The translations under genes and the position numbers were made by a program. This document shows positions 15,987 through 26,000 of a stretch of 64,000 bases of DNA, piece after piece. Under the pieces are notes generated by a model. It searched no databases. It worked only from the letters and a program-made list of their open reading frames with translations, and was not told where the DNA came from. Numbering within the stretch: position 1 is the first letter of the stretch; each line of letters begins with the position of its first letter. Origin of the DNA: an uncultured Siphonobacter sp. (GTDB lineage: Bacteria > Bacteroidota > Bacteroidia > Cytophagales > Spirosomataceae); NCBI GenBank assembly GCA_913775095.1, contig CAJYIW010000004.1, forward strand, positions 1 through 64,000, written 5' to 3'.

Positions 15987-17621
15987 TTAATACCCGGGGT
16001 TTTGTTCTAAAATCGCATCTTTATTAAGCTGAATTTCCGTTAACGGAATCGGCATTAATAAATGCGTATTACTCAGACCGCGAGTCGGGTTAAAGCCGTT
16101 GTTACCGTTCAGACGGGTCGCACGGTCCACCAGTGTTTTGGTTCGCATCAGCGTCATCCGGCGGTTTTCTTCTCCGATTAACTCCCGCACCCGCTCATCC
16201 AGAATGAAGTTCAGCGTCAGGTCTGAGGCCGCTACTTTGCCAACCGTGGGGTAGTTCGGGAAAGCCCGCTCGCGAAGCATGTTGATGCTCGTGGCAGCCG
16301 CTTCAAGTTTGCCCTGTTTGAACTGAGCTTCCGCCAGTAACAGATAGGTTTCTCCCAGACGCATCAGGACCATGTCTTTGATCATCGCGTAACCAAACGT
16401 GTCATTGGGATCGAACTGATACCACTTCGTGGTGTGCGGAGCAAGGTTGAAAACCGTATCAGCTCCCGCGTAAGGAACGGGTTTTCCGAAAGTCGCTGGC
16501 CGGCTGGCATCGTTATAAGTGTACCGACGACGGATGTTATACTGCGAGTTACGCATATCGCCGGGTTTATACAGTTCGTAAAGAACCCAGTTGCTCAGTC
16601 TGAGACGTCCCAGGGCCCGTCCCCCCGTAGAATCGGAAAGAGCCATGCCTGGTACGTTGTGGTAAGCGGCTCCCCATACCCGGCGGTGCTGCGGGTTATC
16701 CGTAATTCCACCCACTACCGAATTGGGGTTTTCCTGCTCCAGAGTCCAGATGGCTTCGGTGTTACCCTGTACGCGGCGTTGGTTACCGTAGATGAACATA
16801 TCGTGGTAATAATCACCGGGTTGCGTGGACTGAATGCCGTACCGACCTTTCACCAGTTTAAACCGGCCACTGTTGACGATGCCCTGTAACTGAGCTTCGG
16901 CCAGGTCTGGTTTGTCCATTCGCAGATACGCTTCGCCCAGCAACTGCATGGCCATGAATTTATTCGCCCGACCGTACAGCTTGCCTTTGGTGTTACTGCC
17001 CACACTTTCAATGTCGGGTAAGTTATTCACGGCAAAGGTCAGATCCTCCACGATGACTTTGTTAACCTCATCGAGTGAAGCCCTTACGAAGTCGGTCTTG
17101 GGGGCTGACAGGGCAGTGGTAATCACGGGTACGCCGCCAAAGCAGGTCGCCAGGTTATTGTAGGCAAAAGCTCTGAAAAACCGGGCTTCGGCACTGATGC
17201 GGTTCTTACCTCCCTGACTGATGCCGGTTAAGCCCGGATTATCAACGGAATTGATAATCGTATTCGTCAGGTTAATCATGATGTAATTCCGGTTCCAGAA
17301 ATAACCCGCTGCTCCGTCCGTGGGCGTCAGCAGGGTATAGTTGTAATACGGAATTTCAATGCCCTGCTGGTTGGGTGTTGCATTGGCAACGTCCGTTCCT
17401 ACCTGCCATACGCTAAGCCAGCCCTGCTGACCAGACCAGGAGTAATACGTACTGGTGTGGTTGTAAAGTCCGACCAGGGAAGAATTAAGGCCCAGCGAAT
17501 CGTTTAGGGTGATGGGCGTGTACGCAGAATAGGGTTTTTCGTCGAGAAAGCTTTTTTGGCAGGACGAAGTGGCCAGAGCTACTGCCGCCAGAGCCGCCAG
17601 CTTTATATATATTTTTTTCAT
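15987..17621 (-). CDS. SusD/RagB-like glycan-binding lipoprotein
   Basis: A 544-residue SusD-family lipoprotein. The ATG at 17621 gives a lipoprotein signal with lipobox ATSSC and the lipidated Cys at residue 21; a TTG at 17630 would only add three residues. Features are KSFLDEKPYS after the Cys, the AEARFFRAFAYNNLATCFGGVP segment of the first TPR-like helices, VLMRLGETYLLLAEAQFKQGK, and a C-terminus of LMPIPLTEIQLNKDAILEQNPGY type that is typical of the family. It is 24 bases downstream of the susC gene, so the two form a SusCD pair for uptake of the glycan processed by the GH43, GH127 and GH105 enzymes. Confidence 0.95.
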   Translation of the reverse strand: MKKIYIKLAALAAVALATSSCQKSFLDEKPYSAYTPITLNDSLGLNSSLVGLYNHTSTYYSWSGQQGWLSVWQVGTDVANATPNQQGIEIPYYNYTLLTPTDGAAGYFWNRNYIMINLTNTIINSVDNPGLTGISQGGKNRISAEARFFRAFAYNNLATCFGGVPVITTALSAPKTDFVRASLDEVNKVIVEDLTFAVNNLPDIESVGSNTKGKLYGRANKFMAMQLLGEAYLRMDKPDLAEAQLQGIVNSGRFKLVKGRYGIQSTQPGDYYHDMFIYGNQRRVQGNTEAIWTLEQENPNSVVGGITDNPQHRRVWGAAYHNVPGMALSDSTGGRALGRLRLSNWVLYELYKPGDMRNSQYNIRRRYTYNDASRPATFGKPVPYAGADTVFNLAPHTTKWYQFDPNDTFGYAMIKDMVLMRLGETYLLLAEAQFKQGKLEAAATSINMLRERAFPNYPTVGKVAASDLTLNFILDERVRELIGEENRRMTLMRTKTLVDRATRLNGNNGFNPTRGLSNTHLLMPIPLTEIQLNKDAILEQNPGY

Positions 17622-17645
17622 CGTGTTCAAGAGTAAAATCGCGGA

Positions 17646-20600
17646 TTAACGAAGCGAAACATTTAAGCCCAATACCAGCGAACGAGTCAGCGGATAGTTA
17701 TTCGTCCAGTCTCCTGAACCGCGACTGCTTTGTACCGCTTCGGGGTCCCAGCCAATCCAGTTCGTGAAGGTGTATAAGTTCCGGCCACTGGCGTATACGG
17801 TCAGGCTGCCCAGTCCCATTTTGTTCGCCAGGTTCTGATTCAGGTTGTAGCTCAGCGTCACGTCTTTGATCCGCGTATAGCTGGCGTCCGAAGCATAACC
17901 ATAACCCCGAGTATTGCGGTAAGCCAGCGAAGGCCGGGTATTGCTCTTGTTATCAACCGTCCAGTAACCTACTTCAACAGGTGTGTTCCGTTTACCCGTT
18001 TCATCGGCGTAGGTAAGGTCGGCGTTGTTACGAGTGACGCCCTGCACCGTTTGCAGGAAAACGCTCAGGTGGAAATTCTTGTAATGGAAGGTATTCGTTA
18101 ATCCACCCGTCCATTTAGGAGCCGTTTGTCCGAGGATCATCCGGTCGCCGTCGGGGGTAATTTTTCCATCGCCATCAAGATCGGCAAATTTCAGATCCCC
18201 CGCCACGGCACTCGGATCCTGATCGGCTGGGTTTTCGCCCTGTTGCCATACGCCAGTCATTTTGTAGTCATAGATGACACTGATGGGTTTACCAATGAAC
18301 CAGCGGTTACCTAAGTCATCTTTCTTATCTCCGTACAGATCCACGATGCGGTTGCGGTTCGAAGCAAATACCAGCGTTGTTTCCCACTTGAAATCCGAAG
18401 CGGTCAGGTTACGCGTGTTCAGCGTTACTTCAACCCCGGTGTTGGAGGTTTCACCCAGGTTATCAAATACGCTGGAATAACCCGTCATGATGGGTAAACT
18501 CCGAAGCAACAGCAACCCTTTCGTGCGGTTTTTGTAGAATTCCAGACTACCGTTGATGCGATCATTAAAGAAGCCGAAATCCACCCCTAAGTTCTGGCTC
18601 ACTGTTGTTTCCCACTGCAGGTTGTTGTTACCCAGGTTGCCGGGGAAAGTTCCGATGGTGCTGATGCCGTTGAAAGGCGAGCGACCCGTATTGGACGTAG
18701 TAACCGTCCGGTACACGCTGATGGCTTCGTTACCCGTTTTTCCGTAAGAGAAACGCAGTTTCAGGTTGTTCACGAAGCTCTGATTTTTCATGAAAGCTTC
18801 GTTGCTGATATTCCAGCCCAAAGCCGCCGATGGGAACAGACCATACTTGGTAGTATTGCCTCCGAAAACCGACGATCCGTCATTCCGGGCCGTAACCGTG
18901 AACAGATACCGGCTATCGTAGGAATAATTAATCCGTCCCATTTGAGAATTCAGGGCATAACGGTCTGCATACGAACTGCTCGACTGCGTGGCCCCGGCCC
19001 CCAGGTTATTGAACGAAAGCTGATCATTCACAAAACCCGTAGACGAACCCGTGGTAGTCCCGTACTTGCGTTGCTGGGCACTATACAGCCCCGTAAAATC
19101 GAAGTGATGCTTACCAAAGTCCTTGGCGTAGGAAATGATGTTTTCCAGCGTGAAACTGTTGGTTTCCGAGTAAGACGTAGACGCTGATCCCAATAAGTCA
19201 TTGGCCGCCCGTCCGGTATAACTGCCGAAGCGGGATGGAATGTACGAATAACCAATGTTCATGCGGTATTTCAGACCTTCCAGTTTACCGGGTAACTTCA
19301 CTTCCACGTAGCCGTTTCCGTTCAGGTTGGTATTGCGATCCAGCCGGTCCGTGGTTAAACCCAGCAAGGGGTTAGAGAACAGCTGCTCGGGGAACATGGG
19401 GAAAATTTTGTAAGTCCCGTTGGTGTTGAACATCTGGCCGTAGGGGCTCATGGCTGAAGCGTTCAGCAGGTTGGCCCGACCCCCGTCGCGGTTATTGTTG
19501 GCGATGAAGAGGGACGTTCCCACGGTCAGGAAATCCGTCAGGGTAACATCGAGGTTCGAACGGAAACTGGCCCGCTTGTAGTTGTATCCCTTCACTACGC
19601 CTTTCTGACTCAAAAATTCACCGGAAACGAAATACCGAACGTTAGGGGAACCACCGGAAATGCTCAGGTTATGATCCTGCAACACACCCGTTTGCGTAGA
19701 TTCCTTGATCCAGTCTGTGGTAATGCCCGCGTTGTAATTGGGAAGCTCGTCGTAGTTCGGAACGGGGAACGGAGCTTTCTGTCCCGTCTGTGTGATGAAG
19801 TCAGCGTATTTCTGTACGTATTCAGCTCCGTTTCGTGGACGCAGGATGTTCGCAAACTCTTCAACCCCTACGTAGTTGTTATAGCGAATGGTGGGCTTAC
19901 CCGTGTTTCCGCGTTTGGTGGTAATCAGAATAACCCCGTTGGCTCCGTTCGTACCATAAATGGCTACGGCGGAGGCATCCTTCAGAATTTCCATCGACTC
20001 AATGTCGTTGGGGTTAATATCGTTAAGCGAACCTCCGGTTTTACTCAGAGGAATCCCATCGACCACCACGAACGGACCTGAGTTGGCATTGATTGAGTTT
20101 TGTCCCCGAACGATCGTAGTAGGCGTTGCCCCGGGTACGGATGAAGGCTGGGAGATGTTAACCCCGGCTACCGATCCCTGAACGGCCTGTAATACGTTGG
20201 TTACCGGCAGCTGGGACAAGCGGGCTTTCGGCACGGAAGCTACCGAACCGGTTATGTCCGAACGTTTCTGAGTACCGTATCCCACCACTACCACTTCACT
20301 AAGGGCCTTGCTGTCGTCGGTCAGTTGTACGTTAAGCGTAGTTTGCGAACCTACGGCGATCTGCTGGGTAGCATAGCCTACGTAAGAAAAAATCAGGGTA
20401 GCGTTTGACGTGCCATCCGGAATCTGGAGCTTAAAGTTTCCGTCGGCGTCGGTATTCGTTCCGAGGTTCGTTCCTTTCAGGGAAACGCTGGCTCCGGGAA
20501 TGCCCTGCCCGTTGGCGTCGGTCACTTTACCCGTGATGACGATGGCGGCCTGAGTACGTCGGATTTTCGTCGATACATTCGAAGAGGGGCCGGTCCAGGG

Positions 20601-20666
20601 CTGAGCAAACAATCCACCGGGGAGGTGTAAAATTGCTCCACAAATGAGTAGCCATTTGAATTTCAT
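17646..20666 (-). CDS. SusC/RagA-like TonB-dependent transporter
   Basis: A 1006-residue SusC-family outer-membrane transporter. A signal peptide (GGLFAQ near residue 22) is followed by a carboxypeptidase-regulatory-like domain (ITGKVTDANGQGIPGASVSLK), the conserved ALSEVVVVGYGTQKRSDITG TonB-box region, the plug (VLQAVQGSVAGVNI, VVVDGIPL, MEILKDASAVAIYG, NGANGVILITTKRG) and a beta-barrel ending LGLNVSLR. It lacks the long N-terminal signalling extension that marks sigma/anti-sigma-coupled receptors, which agrees with control by the nearby hybrid regulator. It is the first gene of the minus-strand SusC-SusD-GH43-GH127-GH105 series, probably with its own promoter, since a terminator-like hairpin separates it from the double-GH43 gene. 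Confidence 0.95.
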   Translation of the reverse strand: MKFKWLLICGAILHLPGGLFAQPWTGPSSNVSTKIRRTQAAIVITGKVTDANGQGIPGASVSLKGTNLGTNTDADGNFKLQIPDGTSNATLIFSYVGYATQQIAVGSQTTLNVQLTDDSKALSEVVVVGYGTQKRSDITGSVASVPKARLSQLPVTNVLQAVQGSVAGVNISQPSSVPGATPTTIVRGQNSINANSGPFVVVDGIPLSKTGGSLNDINPNDIESMEILKDASAVAIYGTNGANGVILITTKRGNTGKPTIRYNNYVGVEEFANILRPRNGAEYVQKYADFITQTGQKAPFPVPNYDELPNYNAGITTDWIKESTQTGVLQDHNLSISGGSPNVRYFVSGEFLSQKGVVKGYNYKRASFRSNLDVTLTDFLTVGTSLFIANNNRDGGRANLLNASAMSPYGQMFNTNGTYKIFPMFPEQLFSNPLLGLTTDRLDRNTNLNGNGYVEVKLPGKLEGLKYRMNIGYSYIPSRFGSYTGRAANDLLGSASTSYSETNSFTLENIISYAKDFGKHHFDFTGLYSAQQRKYGTTTGSSTGFVNDQLSFNNLGAGATQSSSSYADRYALNSQMGRINYSYDSRYLFTVTARNDGSSVFGGNTTKYGLFPSAALGWNISNEAFMKNQSFVNNLKLRFSYGKTGNEAISVYRTVTTSNTGRSPFNGISTIGTFPGNLGNNNLQWETTVSQNLGVDFGFFNDRINGSLEFYKNRTKGLLLLRSLPIMTGYSSVFDNLGETSNTGVEVTLNTRNLTASDFKWETTLVFASNRNRIVDLYGDKKDDLGNRWFIGKPISVIYDYKMTGVWQQGENPADQDPSAVAGDLKFADLDGDGKITPDGDRMILGQTAPKWTGGLTNTFHYKNFHLSVFLQTVQGVTRNNADLTYADETGKRNTPVEVGYWTVDNKSNTRPSLAYRNTRGYGYASDASYTRIKDVTLSYNLNQNLANKMGLGSLTVYASGRNLYTFTNWIGWDPEAVQSSRGSGDWTNNYPLTRSLVLGLNVSLR

Positions 20667-20892
20667 AGATGTACAGGGGAGGGGTCTAACTATTTGTAGA
20701 ATTAATGTTCAATAGATGGAATATGATTAAACTTATTACTCGAATAGTCCAAAAGTAGAGTAGCAAAAGCGGAAGAATGGGGGGTGTTTTCGTCAAAAAG
20801 CGGGGGTGAATTTGATTCCATCCCATTCAGAATCAGAAGCTTATTTTTTTAGCGAGAATAGTAGGGATTCGGATCAGGGACGTACCAAAAAA
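20667..20892 (-). promoter_or_regulatory. Upstream region of the susC operon with TAnnTTTG box
   Basis: On the minus strand TACTTTTG (20757 to 20750) matches the Bacteroidota -7 consensus TAnnTTTG, about 90 bases before the susC start. Further upstream a cAAAAGCGG-type motif occurs at 20764-20772 and 20795-20803, about three helical turns apart. These are candidate promoter and regulator sites. No convincing -33 element is seen. Confidence 0.45.
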
Positions 20893-20922
20893 AATCAGCT
20901 GAAGCAGATGCCCCAGCTGATT
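20893..20922 (-). terminator. Terminator after the double-GH43 gene
   Basis: A 9-bp stem (20893-20901 with 20914-20922) is followed, in minus-strand direction, by a T-rich run (20884-20894). It begins about 25 bases past the stop codon of the minus-strand gene at 20947. Confidence 0.7.
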
Positions 20923-20946
20923 TGGTAACAATGAAGACGGATAAAC

Positions 20947-22866
20947 TTACTTTTTCTTTTTCAGGGAAACGGGTTTAATTCCTTCAAAAGTGGGCTGAAC
21001 CTGTTTGATACTGCCGTCGGCGTTGAACGTCAGAGCGTCAATACAGGTTTCCCGATTGAAGCCCGCCGCATCGCCCATGGTAATTCCATCGGGGTAATGG
21101 AAGCGGTGATAGACAATATACCACTCGTCTTTACCGGGAATCTGGATGATGGAGTTATGTCCCGTTCCGTAAATGCCCTGCTTCTTATCTTTCTCGATGA
21201 CCATATTGTGAGCCGGAACAGTAATAGGGCCCAGGGGCGATTTAGACGTGCCGTATCGCACGCGGTAATTTTCGCTGCGGGTGTCGTCCTCCGACCAGAA
21301 GAAATAATACGTTCCATTGCGATAAGTCACATAGGTCCCTTCACGGAACGTTTGGTCGGGGGTAATCACTTTCTGGGTTTCGGGTTTAATCGAAAGCAAA
21401 TCATCGCTAAGTTCCGCTACGGCCATGTAGCCATTCCCCCAATAGAGGTAACTCTTGTTCGTTTTCGGATCAGTGAAGACATCCGGGTCGATTTCCTGGC
21501 CGCCTTTTACTCCTTCGGGACGGGTAGCAATGAAGGGTTTCCCAACATCTGTGAAGGGCCCGGTTGGTTCATCGGCAGTAGCCAGCCCGATTTTCTGAGC
21601 TCCTGAATAATAGTAGAAGTACTTGTATTTCCCATTGATTTTTTTCTCAACAATGCAGGGAGCCCAGGCATTGCGTTTCGCCCAGGTGGTTTGCTTGGGT
21701 AAGTCCAGCATAACTCCCTCGTCGTGCCAGTTCACGAGGTTATCCGAAGAAAACACTTTAAAGTACGTTCCCGACCATGAATCAAAGCCGTCGCTGGTGG
21801 GATACAGGTAAAACTTACCGGTTTTCTCGGCATATAAGATCTCGGGATCGGCATAATACCCTCCCAGCACGGGGTTATTAGCCAGCGGCCATTTTTTAGT
21901 CAGAGCCTGGTATTCTTTTTCGGTGATGGGGAGCACGGTGCCATGGCGGGGCAGGAAGTTCATGGAAATCTCATGGTCTACCTTCGTGAATTTCTTCAGG
22001 TCCTTACTCATCGTGAATTCGTAGCGACCTTTCGTGTACACGTCATACATCAGAATATACGAATCGGAGTTGTTCAGCTTGAAAATGCCAGAACCTTCCA
22101 CGGGGTCTTTCGTTTGTTGCAGGTATTCGTCGTGCTGGGTGTAAGGCCCGGTTAAATTCTTTGCCGTCGATTGCTTGATGCCATTGCCATTTCCTTCCGT
22201 TTTGTAAAACAGGTGATACACGCCGTCCTTATTAATGATGTCTGCATCAATGCAGGAACCGCCCTGAGGATTAGTGAAGAGTAATTTCGGAGCACTTTCC
22301 AGAGCCGTAAAATCGGCATTGGCGTAGGCGTAGTAGACTTTATCCGCGTCCTGACCGGAACGCATGGACCAGTAGATCATGTATTTCTTCGCCACCGGAT
22401 CGAAAATGGTCTGCGGTGCCCAGACGCGGTTTACGTCTTTAAATTCGGAATAGGTTTGAGTCACGTCGATTTTACTGGACTCCCAGTTCACCAGATCCTT
22501 TGATTTGAGTAGTACCATGCCGTGCTGGGGTCCCCAGCCGTTCTTGACGGTGTTCATATCGGTGGCCACCATGTAAAACCACTGGCCATTTTCCGAACGG
22601 AGAATGTGAGGATCCCGCACGCCGCCCGTCGCACTGATATCGGCCGAAGCAATGACGGGCTGATTGTAATTCAGGGCTTTGTAATTGTATCCATCTTTGC
22701 TTACGGCAAAGCGAATGGCTTCCTGATTCGCACCCTTTCCTACGAAATAAACGAAGAGGTAGGCCGAGGCAGGGTCTTTCCTGGGGGGCGTAGCAACCAG
22801 AGCCTGGTTCACACTGCTCAGGAGCAGGAGACAAAGGCAACACAGGTGTTTCAAACGTAAAAGCAT
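20947..22866 (-). CDS. Tandem double-GH43 glycosidase
   Basis: A 639-residue secreted protein with two complete GH43-type propellers in one chain. The first spans about residues 35-320, with the base-type Asp in GGVRDPHILR, a modulator-type Asp in CIDADIINKDG and a Glu in PVEGSGIF. The second spans about 340-630, with YYADPEILYAEKTG, an EIDPDVFTD segment and an REGTYVTYRNG Glu. Key acids appear to be present in both, so both domains may be active. It lies upstream of the susC operon, divergent from the regulator at 23051, and ends at its own terminator. Arabinofuranosidase, xylosidase or arabinanase activity are the family's usual options, and the context favours arabinose side-chain removal. 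The linker is short, so the two sites may face one another. Confidence 0.88.
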   Translation of the reverse strand: MLLRLKHLCCLCLLLLSSVNQALVATPPRKDPASAYLFVYFVGKGANQEAIRFAVSKDGYNYKALNYNQPVIASADISATGGVRDPHILRSENGQWFYMVATDMNTVKNGWGPQHGMVLLKSKDLVNWESSKIDVTQTYSEFKDVNRVWAPQTIFDPVAKKYMIYWSMRSGQDADKVYYAYANADFTALESAPKLLFTNPQGGSCIDADIINKDGVYHLFYKTEGNGNGIKQSTAKNLTGPYTQHDEYLQQTKDPVEGSGIFKLNNSDSYILMYDVYTKGRYEFTMSKDLKKFTKVDHEISMNFLPRHGTVLPITEKEYQALTKKWPLANNPVLGGYYADPEILYAEKTGKFYLYPTSDGFDSWSGTYFKVFSSDNLVNWHDEGVMLDLPKQTTWAKRNAWAPCIVEKKINGKYKYFYYYSGAQKIGLATADEPTGPFTDVGKPFIATRPEGVKGGQEIDPDVFTDPKTNKSYLYWGNGYMAVAELSDDLLSIKPETQKVITPDQTFREGTYVTYRNGTYYFFWSEDDTRSENYRVRYGTSKSPLGPITVPAHNMVIEKDKKQGIYGTGHNSIIQIPGKDEWYIVYHRFHYPDGITMGDAAGFNRETCIDALTFNADGSIKQVQPTFEGIKPVSLKKKK

Positions 22867-23050
22867 AGCTTGAATAAAAGAATGGAGCGTTTATTTGTAA
22901 ATAAAATAGAATTAAAGCAACTTATGATACCCTAAACGTTGCGTTAGATCTTCAGGAGTCTGATTTCCATAACAGGCAAAAATACATGGGTTTGTAATGG
23001 GAATACAAGCTGAAATTCGTCAAAACAGAGGGCTATTTTAGCCAATAGGT
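22867..23050. promoter_or_regulatory. Divergent promoter region between GH43 gene and HTCS
   Basis: A 184-bp AT-rich gap between divergent starts. It holds a palindromic TTTATTTGTAAATAAA near 22889-22904 and a 5-bp hairpin (ggcta/tagcc, 23031-23043) eight bases before the regulator's ATG. No exact TAnnTTTG box was found. Confidence 0.35.
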
Positions 23051-26000
23051 ATGCAGGGCATTTACAAAACCATTCTTTTCCTTCTGGGCCTGGCCCTTTT
23101 TCCGCTGTTGGGTGAGGGGCAATCCGAACCGGGACAGTTTCGATTTGAGCACATTACGGTCAACGAAGGGCTGTCGCACAGCGATGCGATGTGCGTGACT
23201 CAGGATCCGCTGGGCTTCCTCTGGATTGGAACCAACAAAGGTCTGGACCGGTACGACGGTCACGAACTGAAAAAATACGAATTAACTACAAATGATCAGA
23301 TCGGAACGGCAACAAACCGGATTCGCACGATGCACGTCGACCGGAACGGCCACCTCTGGACGGGCGTAGAGCGGGCGGGACTGTATTGGTACAACGCGAA
23401 TTTTGACCGGTTTTTCAGCATTCGGGAGCGGCCCGGAGCTCATGCTCATGTTCAGTTGATTCAGGAACTGGCCCGCGTGAACGTCAATGCCATCACTTCT
23501 GATGCGTCCAACCGGATCTGGGTCGCCACCCATCAGCTGGGTCTTTTCTGCATCCAGATGACCCGTGCCGGAGCTATTCAATTCATACAGAAAATTAACT
23601 TTCCGGGTTTATCCGAACTTACCGTTACCCGACTTACGCTGGATCAACGGGGGCAATTGTGGATCGGCACCATGGATCGCGGCTTATGGGTCTTACACCA
23701 ACCCGCAACCTCGACGACGGCCAGTCAGGTAAAACTCCTGGGGGCCACCAATATCCGGGCTCTGCACTGCGACCGTCGGGGAGATTTGTGGCTGGGTAGC
23801 GGGAGCCAGGTATTCTGGGTCGATTCCCAATCCTTACGCCAGGGAGAGCATATTCAGCCCAGGGCCCTGCAACGCAGTTTTGCGGAAATCGAAAGTCTGT
23901 ATCTGGATTCCGTTCATCGGCTTTGGATTGGAACGAGTTATGGGCTGATGCTGATGAATCCCGGACGCTCCGAAGGAATCCCCGTGGATGAAAAACAGGT
24001 ACACACGTTTTTACCCCAGGATACGGATCCGCACAGCATCAATTCGGTTCGGGTGCATGACATTCTGGAAGATCGTTTCCATAACCTCTGGCTGGCGACT
24101 TCCGCGGGAGGATTGAATCTGCTTAAACTGCAATCCAAAGCCTTCGGACTGATTCGCCGGCAAATGCTGGGTGCCACGACTCCCGCTCACAACTACATTA
24201 ATGCGGTGTACAAAGATGAAACGTCTCAGTTGCTCTGGATCGGTACCCGAAATGGCTTTGCCCGCTATGACCTGAAAACAAAAAGTTACCATAACTACCT
24301 GAACCGGACGGCCTTTGGTCAGGACAATGGCGTGGACGTAACCGCCTTCTGTCAGGATCGCCGGGGGACGCTCTGGATTGGTACGCGTTACCGGGGCTTA
24401 ATGCGGCTGACTGGCTCGGGGAACCCCGTACCCTTACCCATGATGCCGGGAGGACCTGGCTGGAGCGGCATCAGTATTGAAAACATCATTCAGGATCGGC
24501 AGGGAATCATTTGGGTAGCCACGTTCAACGCCGGGATTTTGGCCTACGCAGAGGATGGGACTTTTCTGAAATCTTTTTCCATACAGAATAAAACGCTTCC
24601 GACCCGACAGTTTACCTCCCTGTTATACGAGGCCTCTCAGGACATTCTCTGGGCCAGCACTCGCGACCGTGGGGTGCTGAAGCTGAAAATTGTGGATGGT
24701 AATCTTCGCGTCCTCAAAGATTTTGGCCATGAGCCCGAAAATGTTCATAGCTTGAAGACGAATTACGCCTGGCCGCTGGTGAAAGATCCGCAGGGGAATC
24801 TGTGGGTTGGAACTATTGGTGGAGGGCTACACCGGATTTCGGCCCGGGAAGAAACCATCGAGCGGTACGACGGACGAATTCCGGAAATGGACGTTGAGAG
24901 TTTATTAATGGACGAGTCGGGTAATCTATGGATTGGCGGAGCGGGACTCTATCAGTTTAATCCGCAGAAAAATCAGTTGCTGCATTACGACGTAACGGAC
25001 GGTTTGCAGAGTAATTCCTTTAAGGTAGGAGCCGCGTATCGTTCTCAGGATGGTACCCTGTACATGGGTGGCGTAAACGGCATTACCTATTTCAAACCCG
25101 CCGAGATTCGCCCTAACCCTCATCCACCACTGGTTCAGATTACGGAATTACGTATTCATAATCAATCGGTTACTGCGGGGGACACGCTCAACGGGCGGGT
25201 GTTGCTGACCCAGTCTCTTTCGGACGCTCCGCGAATGGAGCTGTCTGCTTCCGAGAATGATTTCTCTTTCACGTTTGTGGGCTTGAATTATGCAAATCCC
25301 AGAAAACAGAGGTATGCCTACCAGATGGAAGGTTACACCTCCGGCTGGATTGAACTGCCCGCGGGTCAGCGAACAGCGAGTTTTTCCAACCTGCCGGCCG
25401 GTGACTATGTATTCCGCGTACGTGCCTCGAATGGGGATGGTGTCTGGTCGACCAATGCCATGTTTGTACCCATCACCATTTTGCCGCCCTGGTGGAAAAG
25501 CTGGTGGGCCTATGTGATGTACGCTCTGGTCATCAGTGGTGCGTTACTGCTGTACCGACGCATCGCTACCGCTCAGCAGGATTTGAAAAATAAACTGTCT
25601 TTTGAGAAGTTTCAGAACGAAAAAGAAAAAGAGCTGACGGATCTGAAGTTACGATTCTTTACGAACGTTTCGCACGAGTTACGAACACCCCTGACGCTGA
25701 TTTTAGGTCCGATTGAAGAGCTGTTGTCCAGTAAGAGTCAGGGGCCGGGGCTCAAAGAAAAGATAGTGCTCATGCATGGTCAGACGCGTAAACTGCTGGA
25801 TCTGGTCAACCAGTTGCTCGACTTCCGAAAAGTGGAATCCGGGCATCTGAGTCTGAAAGCCAGCAAAGAGAATATCACCAGTTTCGTAACCGAGCTATTC
25901 CTGATTTTCAGGCTAAAAGCCGAAGAGAAAGAATTGGATTATGAACTGGAAGCACCGAAAGAAGCCATTTCACTCTATTTTGATCGGGATAAACTGGAAA

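Noticed and set aside
17646-20666. Possible sigma/anti-sigma coupling of the second SusC
   Set aside because: There is no N-terminal signalling extension and no ECF sigma factor or anti-sigma gene nearby; an HTCS is present instead.
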